From NCBI GenBank assembly GCA_011947345.1, contig JAAVTG010000568.1:558001-622000 (forward strand): 64,000 nucleotides of DNA, in the 5' to 3' direction. The position numbers and the translations under genes were made by a program. A model generated the notes under the pieces. That model had not been told where the DNA came from, searched no databases, and was given only the letters and a program-made list of their open reading frames with translations. This DNA comes from Phytophthora quininea (Eukaryota > Oomycota > Peronosporomycetes > Peronosporales > Peronosporaceae). Positions 32,670 through 40,350 of the stretch are shown one piece after another (the stretch's first letter is position 1; each line of letters opens with the position of its first letter).

Positions 32670-33404
32670 TCACGCGAGGAAGGCCACGAACGGGGCGCTT
32701 TGCGAAGCCTCGGGATGCCGTGCGATGGCGTTGAGCATCGTGACGAACGCCGTCTCGCGCTCGCTCAACAGCGCGCCGTCGTTGCGGCCCTGTAGGAACG
32801 ACGTACCGGGCATGGCCGGCAGCTCCTCCTGGCTCATAAGTTTGGCCATCTCGGCGTGGAGCACCTTGAACTCCGAGTACCGCTTGGTCACGTGGATGGT
32901 TTCGGTGTCAACTTGGCCGGTAGAGCCGATGATGTTGAAAAAGGCGACGCCCACCGTGAACGCGACCTTGTCGGCCGTGAAGGTGAGTGCGGGGGCGATC
33001 ACCGCCGACGTCTCGGTCACCGCCGATTTTTCAACCTCAACCGACTTGTCCTGCTCGACTTGTATTTCCTCCTCAGCTTCGACCTCGGGCTCCGCTGGGG
33101 TCTCTTCCTCCTCTTCGACGGGAACTTCCTCCTCGACAACCCGCTGCTCTTCAATGTTGGCGACTTCAGTTGGCTCCGCACCGTCGACGACGGGTTCTTG
33201 GGGCTCTTCTTGCGCAGGACCCGGAGCAACGGACTCGTCCTCAACGACTCCGTCTTCAATTGAAGACGACTCGCTCGACCGCCAGTCGTCCTGGTCTACG
33301 ATGATCTCTGTGATGGCGAGGTCCGAGGGCTTGCCGCACTCGGACGGGGGCGAAAGTGTCGGTTCGATCACGGCGTTGTTGACCTTGGAGTGGTTGCAGC
33401 CCAT
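32670..33404 (-). CDS. PX-domain protein with N-myristoylation motif, copy A
   Basis: The product has 244 residues and begins MGCNHSKV, a canonical N-myristoylation site with a palmitoylatable Cys3. Residues about 40-135 are highly acidic (Glu/Asp/Val/Pro-rich) and probably disordered. Residues about 140-244 fit a PX phosphoinositide-binding domain: ALTFTADKVAFTVGVAFFNI, ETIHVTKRYSEFKVLHAEMA (basic RYSEF core), LPAMPGTSFLQGRNDGALLS and FVTMLNAIARHP. It could sit on the inner plasma membrane or endosomes by lipid anchor plus phosphoinositide binding. The protein is identical to copy B. A long antisense frame (32515-33411) is a shadow. Confidence 0.8.
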   Translation of the reverse strand: MGCNHSKVNNAVIEPTLSPPSECGKPSDLAITEIIVDQDDWRSSESSSIEDGVVEDESVAPGPAQEEPQEPVVDGAEPTEVANIEEQRVVEEEVPVEEEEETPAEPEVEAEEEIQVEQDKSVEVEKSAVTETSAVIAPALTFTADKVAFTVGVAFFNIIGSTGQVDTETIHVTKRYSEFKVLHAEMAKLMSQEELPAMPGTSFLQGRNDGALLSERETAFVTMLNAIARHPEASQSAPFVAFLA

Positions 33405-33537
33405 GGTTTAGGTGGTGGTGGTTGTAGTGGTGGGTGGTTGTAGTGGCTTGGGGTGGACCGTGGAGATCGCGGAGTGAGCTGGATCATGGTAGCCGTCGAG
33501 CAGCGTTGCGCGCCGAAAGCAGTTAGGAATCAGCAGT

Positions 33538-33600
33538 AACGGACTCGCAGTCCGTTGCCTGGCAGCGCCTAGTTATTGGACCCGCAAGCGGCGCTGCCAG
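33538..33600. repeat. Paired hairpins between PX A and invertase A
   Basis: AACGGACT-CGC-AGTCCGTT (33538-33556) is an 8-bp stem with a 3-nt loop. It is followed by CTGGCAGCGCC (33559-33569) and its exact reverse complement (33590-33600), an 11-bp stem with a 20-nt loop. It lies upstream of the PX start and downstream of the invertase stop. The same pair is kept in the other two copies. Confidence 0.7.
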
Positions 33601-33812
33601 TATGTCGCTGCTTGTCGACGAATTGTTCACATGAGCAACGCGTAGACAAAGGTGGCGCACGAGGCGTTCGTTAACGGAGAAACAAACGATGCGGTTGATT
33701 CTCCCACACCGCCAACGCTACAACCTGAAGACAAGAACACAGGCTTTTGGGAAGGAAGCACTGAGAAGCAAAACTTATGGACTGATCTCGAATCGCTATC
33801 AACTCCTCTCAT

Positions 33813-35639
33813 CTAGAACGCAGGCACCACACGCTCGTCCGCCCAAGCGTGCTTCGGCTGCGTCCACACCTGGACGTTCTCGAACGTGGCCGAACCGGTC
33901 GACGTCAGCGCAATGCCCTCCGATCCAGTCTTGCTGCCGCACGGGTAGATGCGCGCAGACAGAGAGAAGCGGTCGTTCACAAACACCTCCACACTCGACA
34001 CGTCCACGAACACGTGGAAGCGCAGCTTTTCGCCGGTTACCTCACACGTCCGCCTGCTGGTTGGACGCGCCCGTGAACAGGTCGTACAAGTAGAAGTAGC
34101 CCCACACCGAGTCCGAGCCGGGGTCGAGTCTGAACCCGCGAACGGAGCGCAGTCCGCCGACGAGCTGTTGGACCGGTCGATGGTGATCTTCTTCTCCGCG
34201 TCGTCGTACACGATCGTGGTCACCTCGTCGCCCTCGGCGCTGCGACGCACCTCGAAGCCCACCTTGCTGCCACGCTCGAACTCCGGCACCTCGGCGATCA
34301 GCTCGAACGACTTGCCCGTCGACTCGAGCACCTCCGTCGAGGCGTTCAGCGTCACGCTCGCCACCTCCTCCTTGGTGTTCTCGTTGCGAAGCAGCTGCAG
34401 GTCGCTGAGCGGCTTCACGCCGAGGGTCTTGATGGTCTTGCTCTGCTTCTTGGAGCCGTCGGCGCACGACACACCCTTGGCGTCCGACACGATCCAGTCG
34501 CCTTTGCCGACGAGGTGGTCGTCAACGTCGTAGATGTCACGGACGATGGTGATACCCACCTCACGCGGCACAGACAGCATACCGTCCCAGCCCTGAGGCT
34601 GACCGTCAGAGAAACCGGTGTCCTCGGTGATCCATCCGATCAGCACGTTCTTGCCGTCCTTGTCGGTGTAGATGCTGTTGGCGTACCAGTCGCTACGGTC
34701 CGACACGCCCACCATGAGCGGGTTGAACAGACCAGCCTCGGCGTCGGTCTCAACACCGCAGCCTCCACCGGAGAACGAGCCCGTGGCCCACATCGGATAG
34801 CGGTTCGGGTCACCCTCAGCTGCAAAGAGCATGACATTGTGTAGCTCGCCGTCCTCATCGGTCATCTCACGGTAGATGGTGGTCTCGAAGTTGAAGCCCC
34901 AGCTGCCACTGTACGGAGAAAAGGTGGTGTTCTTCTCTTGCGAGAGCAAGTAGCCCTTGTACTCCCAGTTGACGTAGTCCTCAGCATGGTAGAGGAAGAT
35001 ACGGGGTCCAACCTCGTGGATGCCACCGGCGACAACCAGGTAGTTGCTGCCGTTGGTGGAGTCGTAGCCGAAATGGGCGTCGAGCGACTTTGAGTGGAAC
35101 GGCATCGGGTCGCGCCATCCGGTCACGTTCAGGCCCTGGGGCGGCAACTCAATCAGAGGCTCAGCTCCCTTCTGCCAGGTCTTGCCACCGTCCGCGGTGG
35201 TGGCGTACACGACGTGCTCACCGAAAAGGTACGGCTTCTTCCAGGAGATCGGCAAGGCTGTGACACCAGTGTAGAACACGGTGTGCTTGCCGTCGATGGC
35301 GTTGTCCATCGAGAAGCCCGAGAACACACCGAGCTGGTCCCACTTGTCCTCGAACGGGTAGAGGGCATTCGGGTAGTCCTCCCACGTGACCTGGTCCTTC
35401 GAGATGGCGTGACCCCAGCTTGCGTTGCCCCAAATCGAGGCTTCCTGGTTGTACTGGTAGAGCATGTGGTACAGACCAGTCTCCTCGTCGTAGTACGGCG
35501 CACAGGGGTCGTTCATCCAGTTGTCGCGCGCCAGAAAATGATACACGGGGCGAAACTTCTCGAACAGTTCACTTCCAGGTTGGGCCTCGAGGGCCGCGAC
35601 GAATGCACCGAGGGCGGCAACACTTGGAATCACCTTCAT
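33813..35639 (-). CDS. Secreted GH32 invertase, copy A
   Basis: This is a beta-fructofuranosidase that hydrolyses sucrose outside the cell. ATG 35639 starts a short signal peptide (MKVIPSVAALGAFVAALEAQ). The nucleophile region is ARDNWMNDPCAPYY, the RDP motif is TGWRDPMPF, and the likely acid/base Glu is in WGFNFETTIYREM. The C-terminal beta-sandwich ends KHAWADERVVPAF. A missing C at GGGG 34120-34123 (coding strand CCCC) shifts the frame, and a further 2-nt loss at about 34043-34048 restores it. About 30 residues between are therefore scrambled (from DSTPARTRCG), but the end of the protein is kept. From about 35413 leftward it is nearly identical to copy B; its N-terminus is diverged. Confidence 0.9.
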   Translation of the reverse strand: MKVIPSVAALGAFVAALEAQPGSELFEKFRPVYHFLARDNWMNDPCAPYYDEETGLYHMLYQYNQEASIWGNASWGHAISKDQVTWEDYPNALYPFEDKWDQLGVFSGFSMDNAIDGKHTVFYTGVTALPISWKKPYLFGEHVVYATTADGGKTWQKGAEPLIELPPQGLNVTGWRDPMPFHSKSLDAHFGYDSTNGSNYLVVAGGIHEVGPRIFLYHAEDYVNWEYKGYLLSQEKNTTFSPYSGSWGFNFETTIYREMTDEDGELHNVMLFAAEGDPNRYPMWATGSFSGGGCGVETDAEAGLFNPLMVGVSDRSDWYANSIYTDKDGKNVLIGWITEDTGFSDGQPQGWDGMLSVPREVGITIVRDIYDVDDHLVGKGDWIVSDAKGVSCADGSKKQSKTIKTLGVKPLSDLQLLRNENTKEEVASVTLNASTEVLESTGKSFELIAEVPEFERGSKVGFEVRRSAEGDEVTTIVYDDAEKKITIDRSNSSSADCAPFAGSDSTPARTRCGATSTCTTCSRARPTSRRTCEVTGEKLRFHVFVDVSSVEVFVNDRFSLSARIYPCGSKTGSEGIALTSTGSATFENVQVWTQPKHAWADERVVPAF

Positions 35640-36019
35640 TGTAGTTGAATGAAAAGGAGACCAGATTGCTTGTAGCTTGGTAACGATGGAGGAGACTTTG
35701 GCGTTGCGAAGAAAATTAGACAATGAGACCGGCAAAGGCGAGCGGAATCAACGTTTTGGAATACAAATTGAGAGGCTGTGGTCAAGCATTGCGGTAGCGT
35801 GTCTTTTAGTCCAGTGATCAATAATGAGTAAACCCGGCAACAGATCTTGCAAGCACGTCAATCCAGCCCTGGACAATGCGTGGGACCTCACTGTGGACGA
35901 AGCGATGGTGTATTTGCCGACTACTGATCAATGGTTCGCTAACTCGTTGTAACCAGGAAAATTCGTGTTGTCAAAGATCTTCTGCTAGTTGTACTGCGCG
36001 CGTTGCAGCTCTATCTCAG
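35640..36019. other. Spacer between invertase A and inverted PX unit B
   Basis: About 380 bp, expected to hold the invertase A promoter. No gene is recognised. Homology to the duplicated unit restarts near 36020. Confidence 0.4.
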
Positions 36020-36090
36020 ACGAACGCCTCGTGCGCCACCTTTGTCTACGCGTTGCTCATGTGAACAATTCGTCGACAAGGAGCGACATA

Positions 36091-36153
36091 CTGGCAGCGC
36101 CGCTTGCGGGTCCAATAACTAGGCGCTGCCAGGCAACGGACTGCGAGTCCGTT
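36091..36153. repeat. Paired hairpins upstream of PX B
   Basis: CTGGCAGCGCC (36091-36101) pairs with GGCGCTGCCAG (36122-36132). AACGGACT (36135-36142) pairs with AGTCCGTT (36146-36153). They end 133 bp before the PX ATG. They match the pair in units A and D except for the loop sequence. Confidence 0.7.
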
Positions 36154-36286
36154 ACTGCTGATTCCTAACTGCTTTCGGCGCGCAACGCTGCTCGACGGCT
36201 ACCATGATCCAGCTCACTCCGCGATCTCCACGGTCCACCCCAAGCCACTACAACCACCCACCACTACAACCACCACCACCTAAACC

Positions 36287-37021
36287 ATGGGCTGCAACCA
36301 CTCCAAGGTCAACAACGCCGTGATCGAACCGACACTTTCGCCCCCGTCCGAGTGCGGCAAGCCCTCGGACCTCGCCATCACAGAGATCATCGTAGACCAG
36401 GACGACTGGCGGTCGAGCGAGTCGTCTTCAATTGAAGACGGAGTCGTTGAGGACGAGTCCGTTGCTCCGGGTCCTGCGCAAGAGGAGCCCCAAGAACCCG
36501 TCGTCGACGGTGCGGAGCCAACTGAAGTCGCCAACATTGAAGAGCAGCGGGTTGTCGAGGAGGAAGTTCCCGTCGAAGAGGAGGAAGAGACCCCAGCGGA
36601 GCCCGAGGTCGAAGCTGAGGAAGAAATACAAGTCGAGCAGGACAAGTCGGTTGAGGTTGAAAAATCGGCGGTGACCGAGACGTCGGCGGTGATCGCCCCC
36701 GCACTCACCTTCACGGCCGACAAGGTCGCGTTCACGGTGGGCGTCGCCTTTTTCAACATCATCGGCTCTACCGGCCAAGTTGACACCGAAACCATCCACG
36801 TGACCAAGCGGTACTCGGAGTTCAAGGTGCTCCACGCCGAGATGGCCAAACTTATGAGCCAGGAGGAGCTGCCGGCCATGCCCGGTACGTCGTTCCTACA
36901 GGGCCGCAACGACGGCGCGCTGCTGAGCGAGCGCGAGACGGCGTTCGTCACGATGCTCAACGCCATCGCGCGGCATCCCGAGGCTTCGCAAAGCGCCCCG
37001 TTCGTGGCCTTCCTCGCGTGA
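36287..37021 (+). CDS. PX-domain protein with N-myristoylation motif, copy B
   Basis: The 244-residue product is identical to copy A, with the same MGCNHS start, acidic middle and PX domain ending HPEASQSAPFVAFLA. The leader just before the ATG is a CA-rich stretch with CACTACAACCACC twice (about 36244-36280). The paired hairpins lie 130-200 bp upstream. The identity of A and B despite inverted orientation points to recent duplication or ongoing gene conversion. Confidence 0.8.
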   Translation: MGCNHSKVNNAVIEPTLSPPSECGKPSDLAITEIIVDQDDWRSSESSSIEDGVVEDESVAPGPAQEEPQEPVVDGAEPTEVANIEEQRVVEEEVPVEEEEETPAEPEVEAEEEIQVEQDKSVEVEKSAVTETSAVIAPALTFTADKVAFTVGVAFFNIIGSTGQVDTETIHVTKRYSEFKVLHAEMAKLMSQEELPAMPGTSFLQGRNDGALLSERETAFVTMLNAIARHPEASQSAPFVAFLA

Positions 37022-37128
37022 AGGGCCACTTCGAGAGGGTGCCTCCCGTTTGGTAGTCGAGACACCACAAAGGAACACGACAGCAACCCGCATAGAGCTC
37101 CATGCCGATAGACAGCACATGATGTACA

Positions 37129-38233
37129 AACCTGAAAGAAATCTGTTTCAAATTTCACCGCTCTACAGTAATATCGACGACAGGGCTTCCTTCCGATTCA
37201 GCTTAACCGAGAATTCGTGGACAGATCTCTCACTGACGGAAAGACCATTTTTGGAGAGAGAATGTTTGTTCTATAATAAGCGCGAGATGTCCCCGATGCA
37301 GATGCTCGGTGCAATATTTTCACCTCAACTGAGCCGAACATCTTTTGTTGGGCTTCACCCGGATGTTGCTTGATTCCAAGCAACCCGATAACCGGTATCG
37401 ACACCAGCCGATGGAGAGCCATCGAAAGAGCGTGAACTTTTGTCCCAGCAGCGCCCAGGTTTCCTCTGACGGGCTCTCTTCTGGAAGAGAGCCTGTCAGA
37501 TACCGTCACAAGTAATCAGGGCACTCCGTTTTCTGTTCTCTTTAGGCGGCGAACGTAAGATCGAGAGCTCACCGGCTCTTCAGTTTTGATCCCGGCTGCT
37601 TTGAAAGCTGTGAGGCTTCTTTGTAGGTTGCTTGGAGACCGAAAGACGCTACTTCTCTCAAAAACCGCGCCGACACCAGTCTTACTCGCGAGTTTCGATT
37701 GCAGAGCGCTATGAAAGACTTTGAGCGCTCACGTGCCGTGGCGACTCTCGCAAAGGGCCTTGGTGAAGCGCAATTTCGACGCGGGAGCCAGCTGGCTATC
37801 TCAATGGTGCTTGGTCACAGCGCTTGAAGTTGGCGCGTACTAATCACTCCCGATGGTGCACCTGGTCAAATCGCTGCATGTCGAGACGCAGGTTGTCCGT
37901 GCGGCAGCGCTATCGAGGCCTGACCATCTTAGGCGATTGGCAATAGCACCTGGCAGGTTTCAAACTCAAATCCGCGTTTAGTGAAGTATCAAGTTCGTCG
38001 CGTTGCGAGGTGCAGAACACGCCTTGCAATGGCCACGTCTAGGATTGTTAACTCCGCTTGTTCTCGAACTTCAAGCTTGCCTCAAACAAATCCGCAGCAC
38101 CGCGGGCCCTGCACGTGGGGGCCTATCAACCAGTCGGATGGAGACCATTCTACATTTCGCTTCGAAGCACCGAACACACCCCTCCAACCGAGTTGCAAGC
38201 CCGACTACCCTGCGAGGCCTCACTCGACAAGCA
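37129..38233. other. Unannotated 1.1 kb upstream of invertase B
   Basis: No protein is recognised; the frames at 37198-37509 (-) and 37050-37373 (+) lack motifs. The stretch contains the strong hairpin at 37465-37500. The last part should hold the invertase B promoter. Confidence 0.4.
37465..37500. repeat. 17-bp stem, 2-nt loop palindrome
   Basis: TCTGACGGGCTCTCTTC (37465-37481), TG, then GAAGAGAGCCTGTCAGA (37484-37500). The arms are complementary except for one G-T wobble. No neighbouring gene explains it. It could fold in RNA or be a scar of an inverted insertion. Confidence 0.7.
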
Positions 38234-40098
38234 ATGAAGGTTATTCCGAACGTCATGGCCCTCGGTGCCTTCGTCACCGCCCTCGTCTTCAGCCCGCAGA
38301 CTGCCCGCGCCCAAGTCGTCGAAGCCGAGCCCAACACCGAGCTGTTCGACCAGTTCCGCCCGGTCTATCACTTCCAGGCCCGCGAGAAGTGGATGAACGA
38401 CCCGTGCGCGCCGTACTATGACTCCGAGACCGGCCTGTATCACATGTTCTACCAGCTCAATCCCAACTCGACGATCTGGGGCAACATGACCTGGGGTCAC
38501 GCCATCTCGAAGGACCAGGTCACGTGGGAGGACTACCCGAATGCCCTCTACCCGTTCGAGGACAAGTGGGACCAGCTCGGTGTGTTCTCGGGCTTCTCGA
38601 TGGACAACGCCATCGACGGCAAGCACACCGTGTTCTACACTGGTGTCACAGCCTTGCCGATCTCCTGGAAGAAGCCGTACCTTTTCGGTGAGCACGTCGT
38701 GTACGCCACCACCGCGGACGGTGGCAAGACCTGGCAGAAGGGAGCTGAGCCTCTGATTGAGTTGCCGCCCCAGGGCCTGAACGTGACCGGATGGCGCGAC
38801 CCGATGCCGTTCCACTCAAAGTCGCTCGACGCCCATTTCGGCTACGACTCTACCAACGGCAGCAACTACCTGGTTGTCGCCGGTGGCATCCACGAGGTTG
38901 GACCCCGTATCTTCCTCTACCATGCTGAGGACTACGTCAACTGGGAGTACAAGGGCTACTTGCTCTCGCAAGAGAAGAACACCACCTTTTCTCCGTACAG
39001 TGGCAGCTGGGGCTTCAACTTCGAGACCACCATCTACCGTGAGATGACCGATGAGGACGGCGAGCTACACAATGTCATGCTCTTTGCAGCTGAGGGTGAC
39101 CCGAACCGCTATCCGATGTGGGCCACGGGCTCGTTCTCCGGTGGAGGCTGCGGTGTTGAGACCGACGCCGAGGCTGGTCTGTTCAACCCGCTCATGGTGG
39201 GCGTGTCGGACCGTAGCGACTGGTACGCCAACAGCATCTACACCGACAAGGACGGCAAGAACGTGCTGATCGGATGGATCACCGAGGACACCGGTTTCTC
39301 TGACGGTCAGCCTCAGGGCTGGGACGGTATGCTGTCTGTGCCGCGTGAGGTGGGTATCACCATCGTCCGTGACATCTACGACGTTGACGACCACCTCGTC
39401 GGCAAAGGCGACTGGATCGTGTCGGACGCCAAGGGTGTGTCGTGCGCCGACGGCTCCAAGAAGCAGAGCAAGACCATCAAGACCCTCGGCGTGAAGCCGC
39501 TCAGCGACCTGCAGCTGCTTCGCAACGAGAACACCAAGGAGGAGGTGGCGAGCGTGACGCTGAACGCCTCGACGGAGGTGCTCGAGTCGACGGGCAAGTC
39601 GTTCGAGCTGATCGCCGAGGTGCCGGAGTTCGAGCGTGGCAGCAAGGTGGGCTTCGAGGTGCGTCGCAGCGCCGAGGGCGACGAGGTGACCACGATCGTG
39701 TACGACGACGCGGAGAAGAAGATCACCATCGACCGGTCCAACAGCTCGTCGGCGGACTGCGCTCCGTTCGCGGGTTCAGACTCGACCCCGGCTCGGACTC
39801 GGTGTGGGGCTACTTCTACTTGTACGACCTGTTCACGGGCGCGTCCAACCAGCAGGCGGACGTGTGTGAGGTAACCGGCGAAAAGCTGCGCTTCCACGTG
39901 TTCGTGGACGTGTCGAGTGTGGAGGTGTTTGTGAACGACCGCTTCTCTCTGTCTGCGCGCATCTACCCGTGCGGCAGCAAGACTGGATCGGAGGGCATTG
40001 CGCTGACGTCGACCGGTTCGGCCACGTTCGAGAACGTCCAGGTGTGGACGCAGCCGAAGCACGCTTGGGCGGACGAGCGTGTGGTGCCTGCGTTTTAA
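38234..40098 (+). CDS. Secreted GH32 invertase, copy B (frame-shifted C-terminus)
   Basis: ATG 38234 starts a signal peptide (MKVIPNVMALGAFVTALVFS ... ARA). The catalytic motifs are the same as in copy A: REKWMNDPCAPYYDSE, TGWRDPMPF and FNFETTIYREM. A -1 shift at CCCC 39786-39789 makes the reading end at 39874. The beta-sandwich continues intact in the next frame (SVWGYFYLYDLFTGASNQQ, LRFHVFVDVSSVEVFVNDRF) to TAA 40096-40098. The same shift occurs in copies A and D, so it is either a fixed mutation or a repeated base-calling loss in a GC-rich run. If real, copy B makes a catalytic domain without its C-terminal domain. Its 5' two thirds are nearly identical to copy C. Confidence 0.88.
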
Positions 40099-40350
40099 GT
40101 CGAGGCTTAGAGGTGACCGGTGTGAGCTGGCGTCGGTAGTGATTTTGACATACTTTAAACCACGTAGTATTTGCGTTTACCCGTGTCTCCAGTTTTGCTG
40201 ATCGAAATGTGAAGCCCTGTTGACTAATGCGAAGGTATCAAGGATACCAAGTTCTGCTTGTCTGCAACGGTCTCCATTCTTCGATTTCACTTCCGTAAAT
40301 CCATTCTGTTGCCAAAGTGCTGCAGTGGTGGTGAAAACTCCGCAGCATCG

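Larger units (their letters stand above)
32563..35639 (-). repeat. Duplicated PX + invertase unit A
   Basis: This segment holds PX gene A, a shared spacer of about 410 bp and invertase A, all read on the minus strand. The same order recurs at about 55083-58206. The PX half alone recurs inverted at about 36020-37128. The left boundary is near TTTGTACATCATGTGCTATC. The two PX halves (32563-33670 and 36020-37128) form inverted repeats of about 1.1 kb around invertase A. Confidence 0.85.
36020..37128 (+). repeat. Inverted copy of the PX half-unit (unit B)
   Basis: This is the near-identical reverse complement of about 32563-33670. It covers the spacer hairpins, the PX gene and about 105 bp after its stop, ending at a block containing GATGTACAAACCTGAAAG. 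The invertase that follows PX in units A and D is absent on this side. Invertase B instead lies 1.1 kb further right. Confidence 0.85.

Noticed and set aside
36280..37158. 292-codon frame antisense to PX copy B (and equivalents at copies A and C)
   Set aside because: Ser/Thr-rich mirror of the acidic PX gene, present in every copy because the DNA is duplicated. No independent support.
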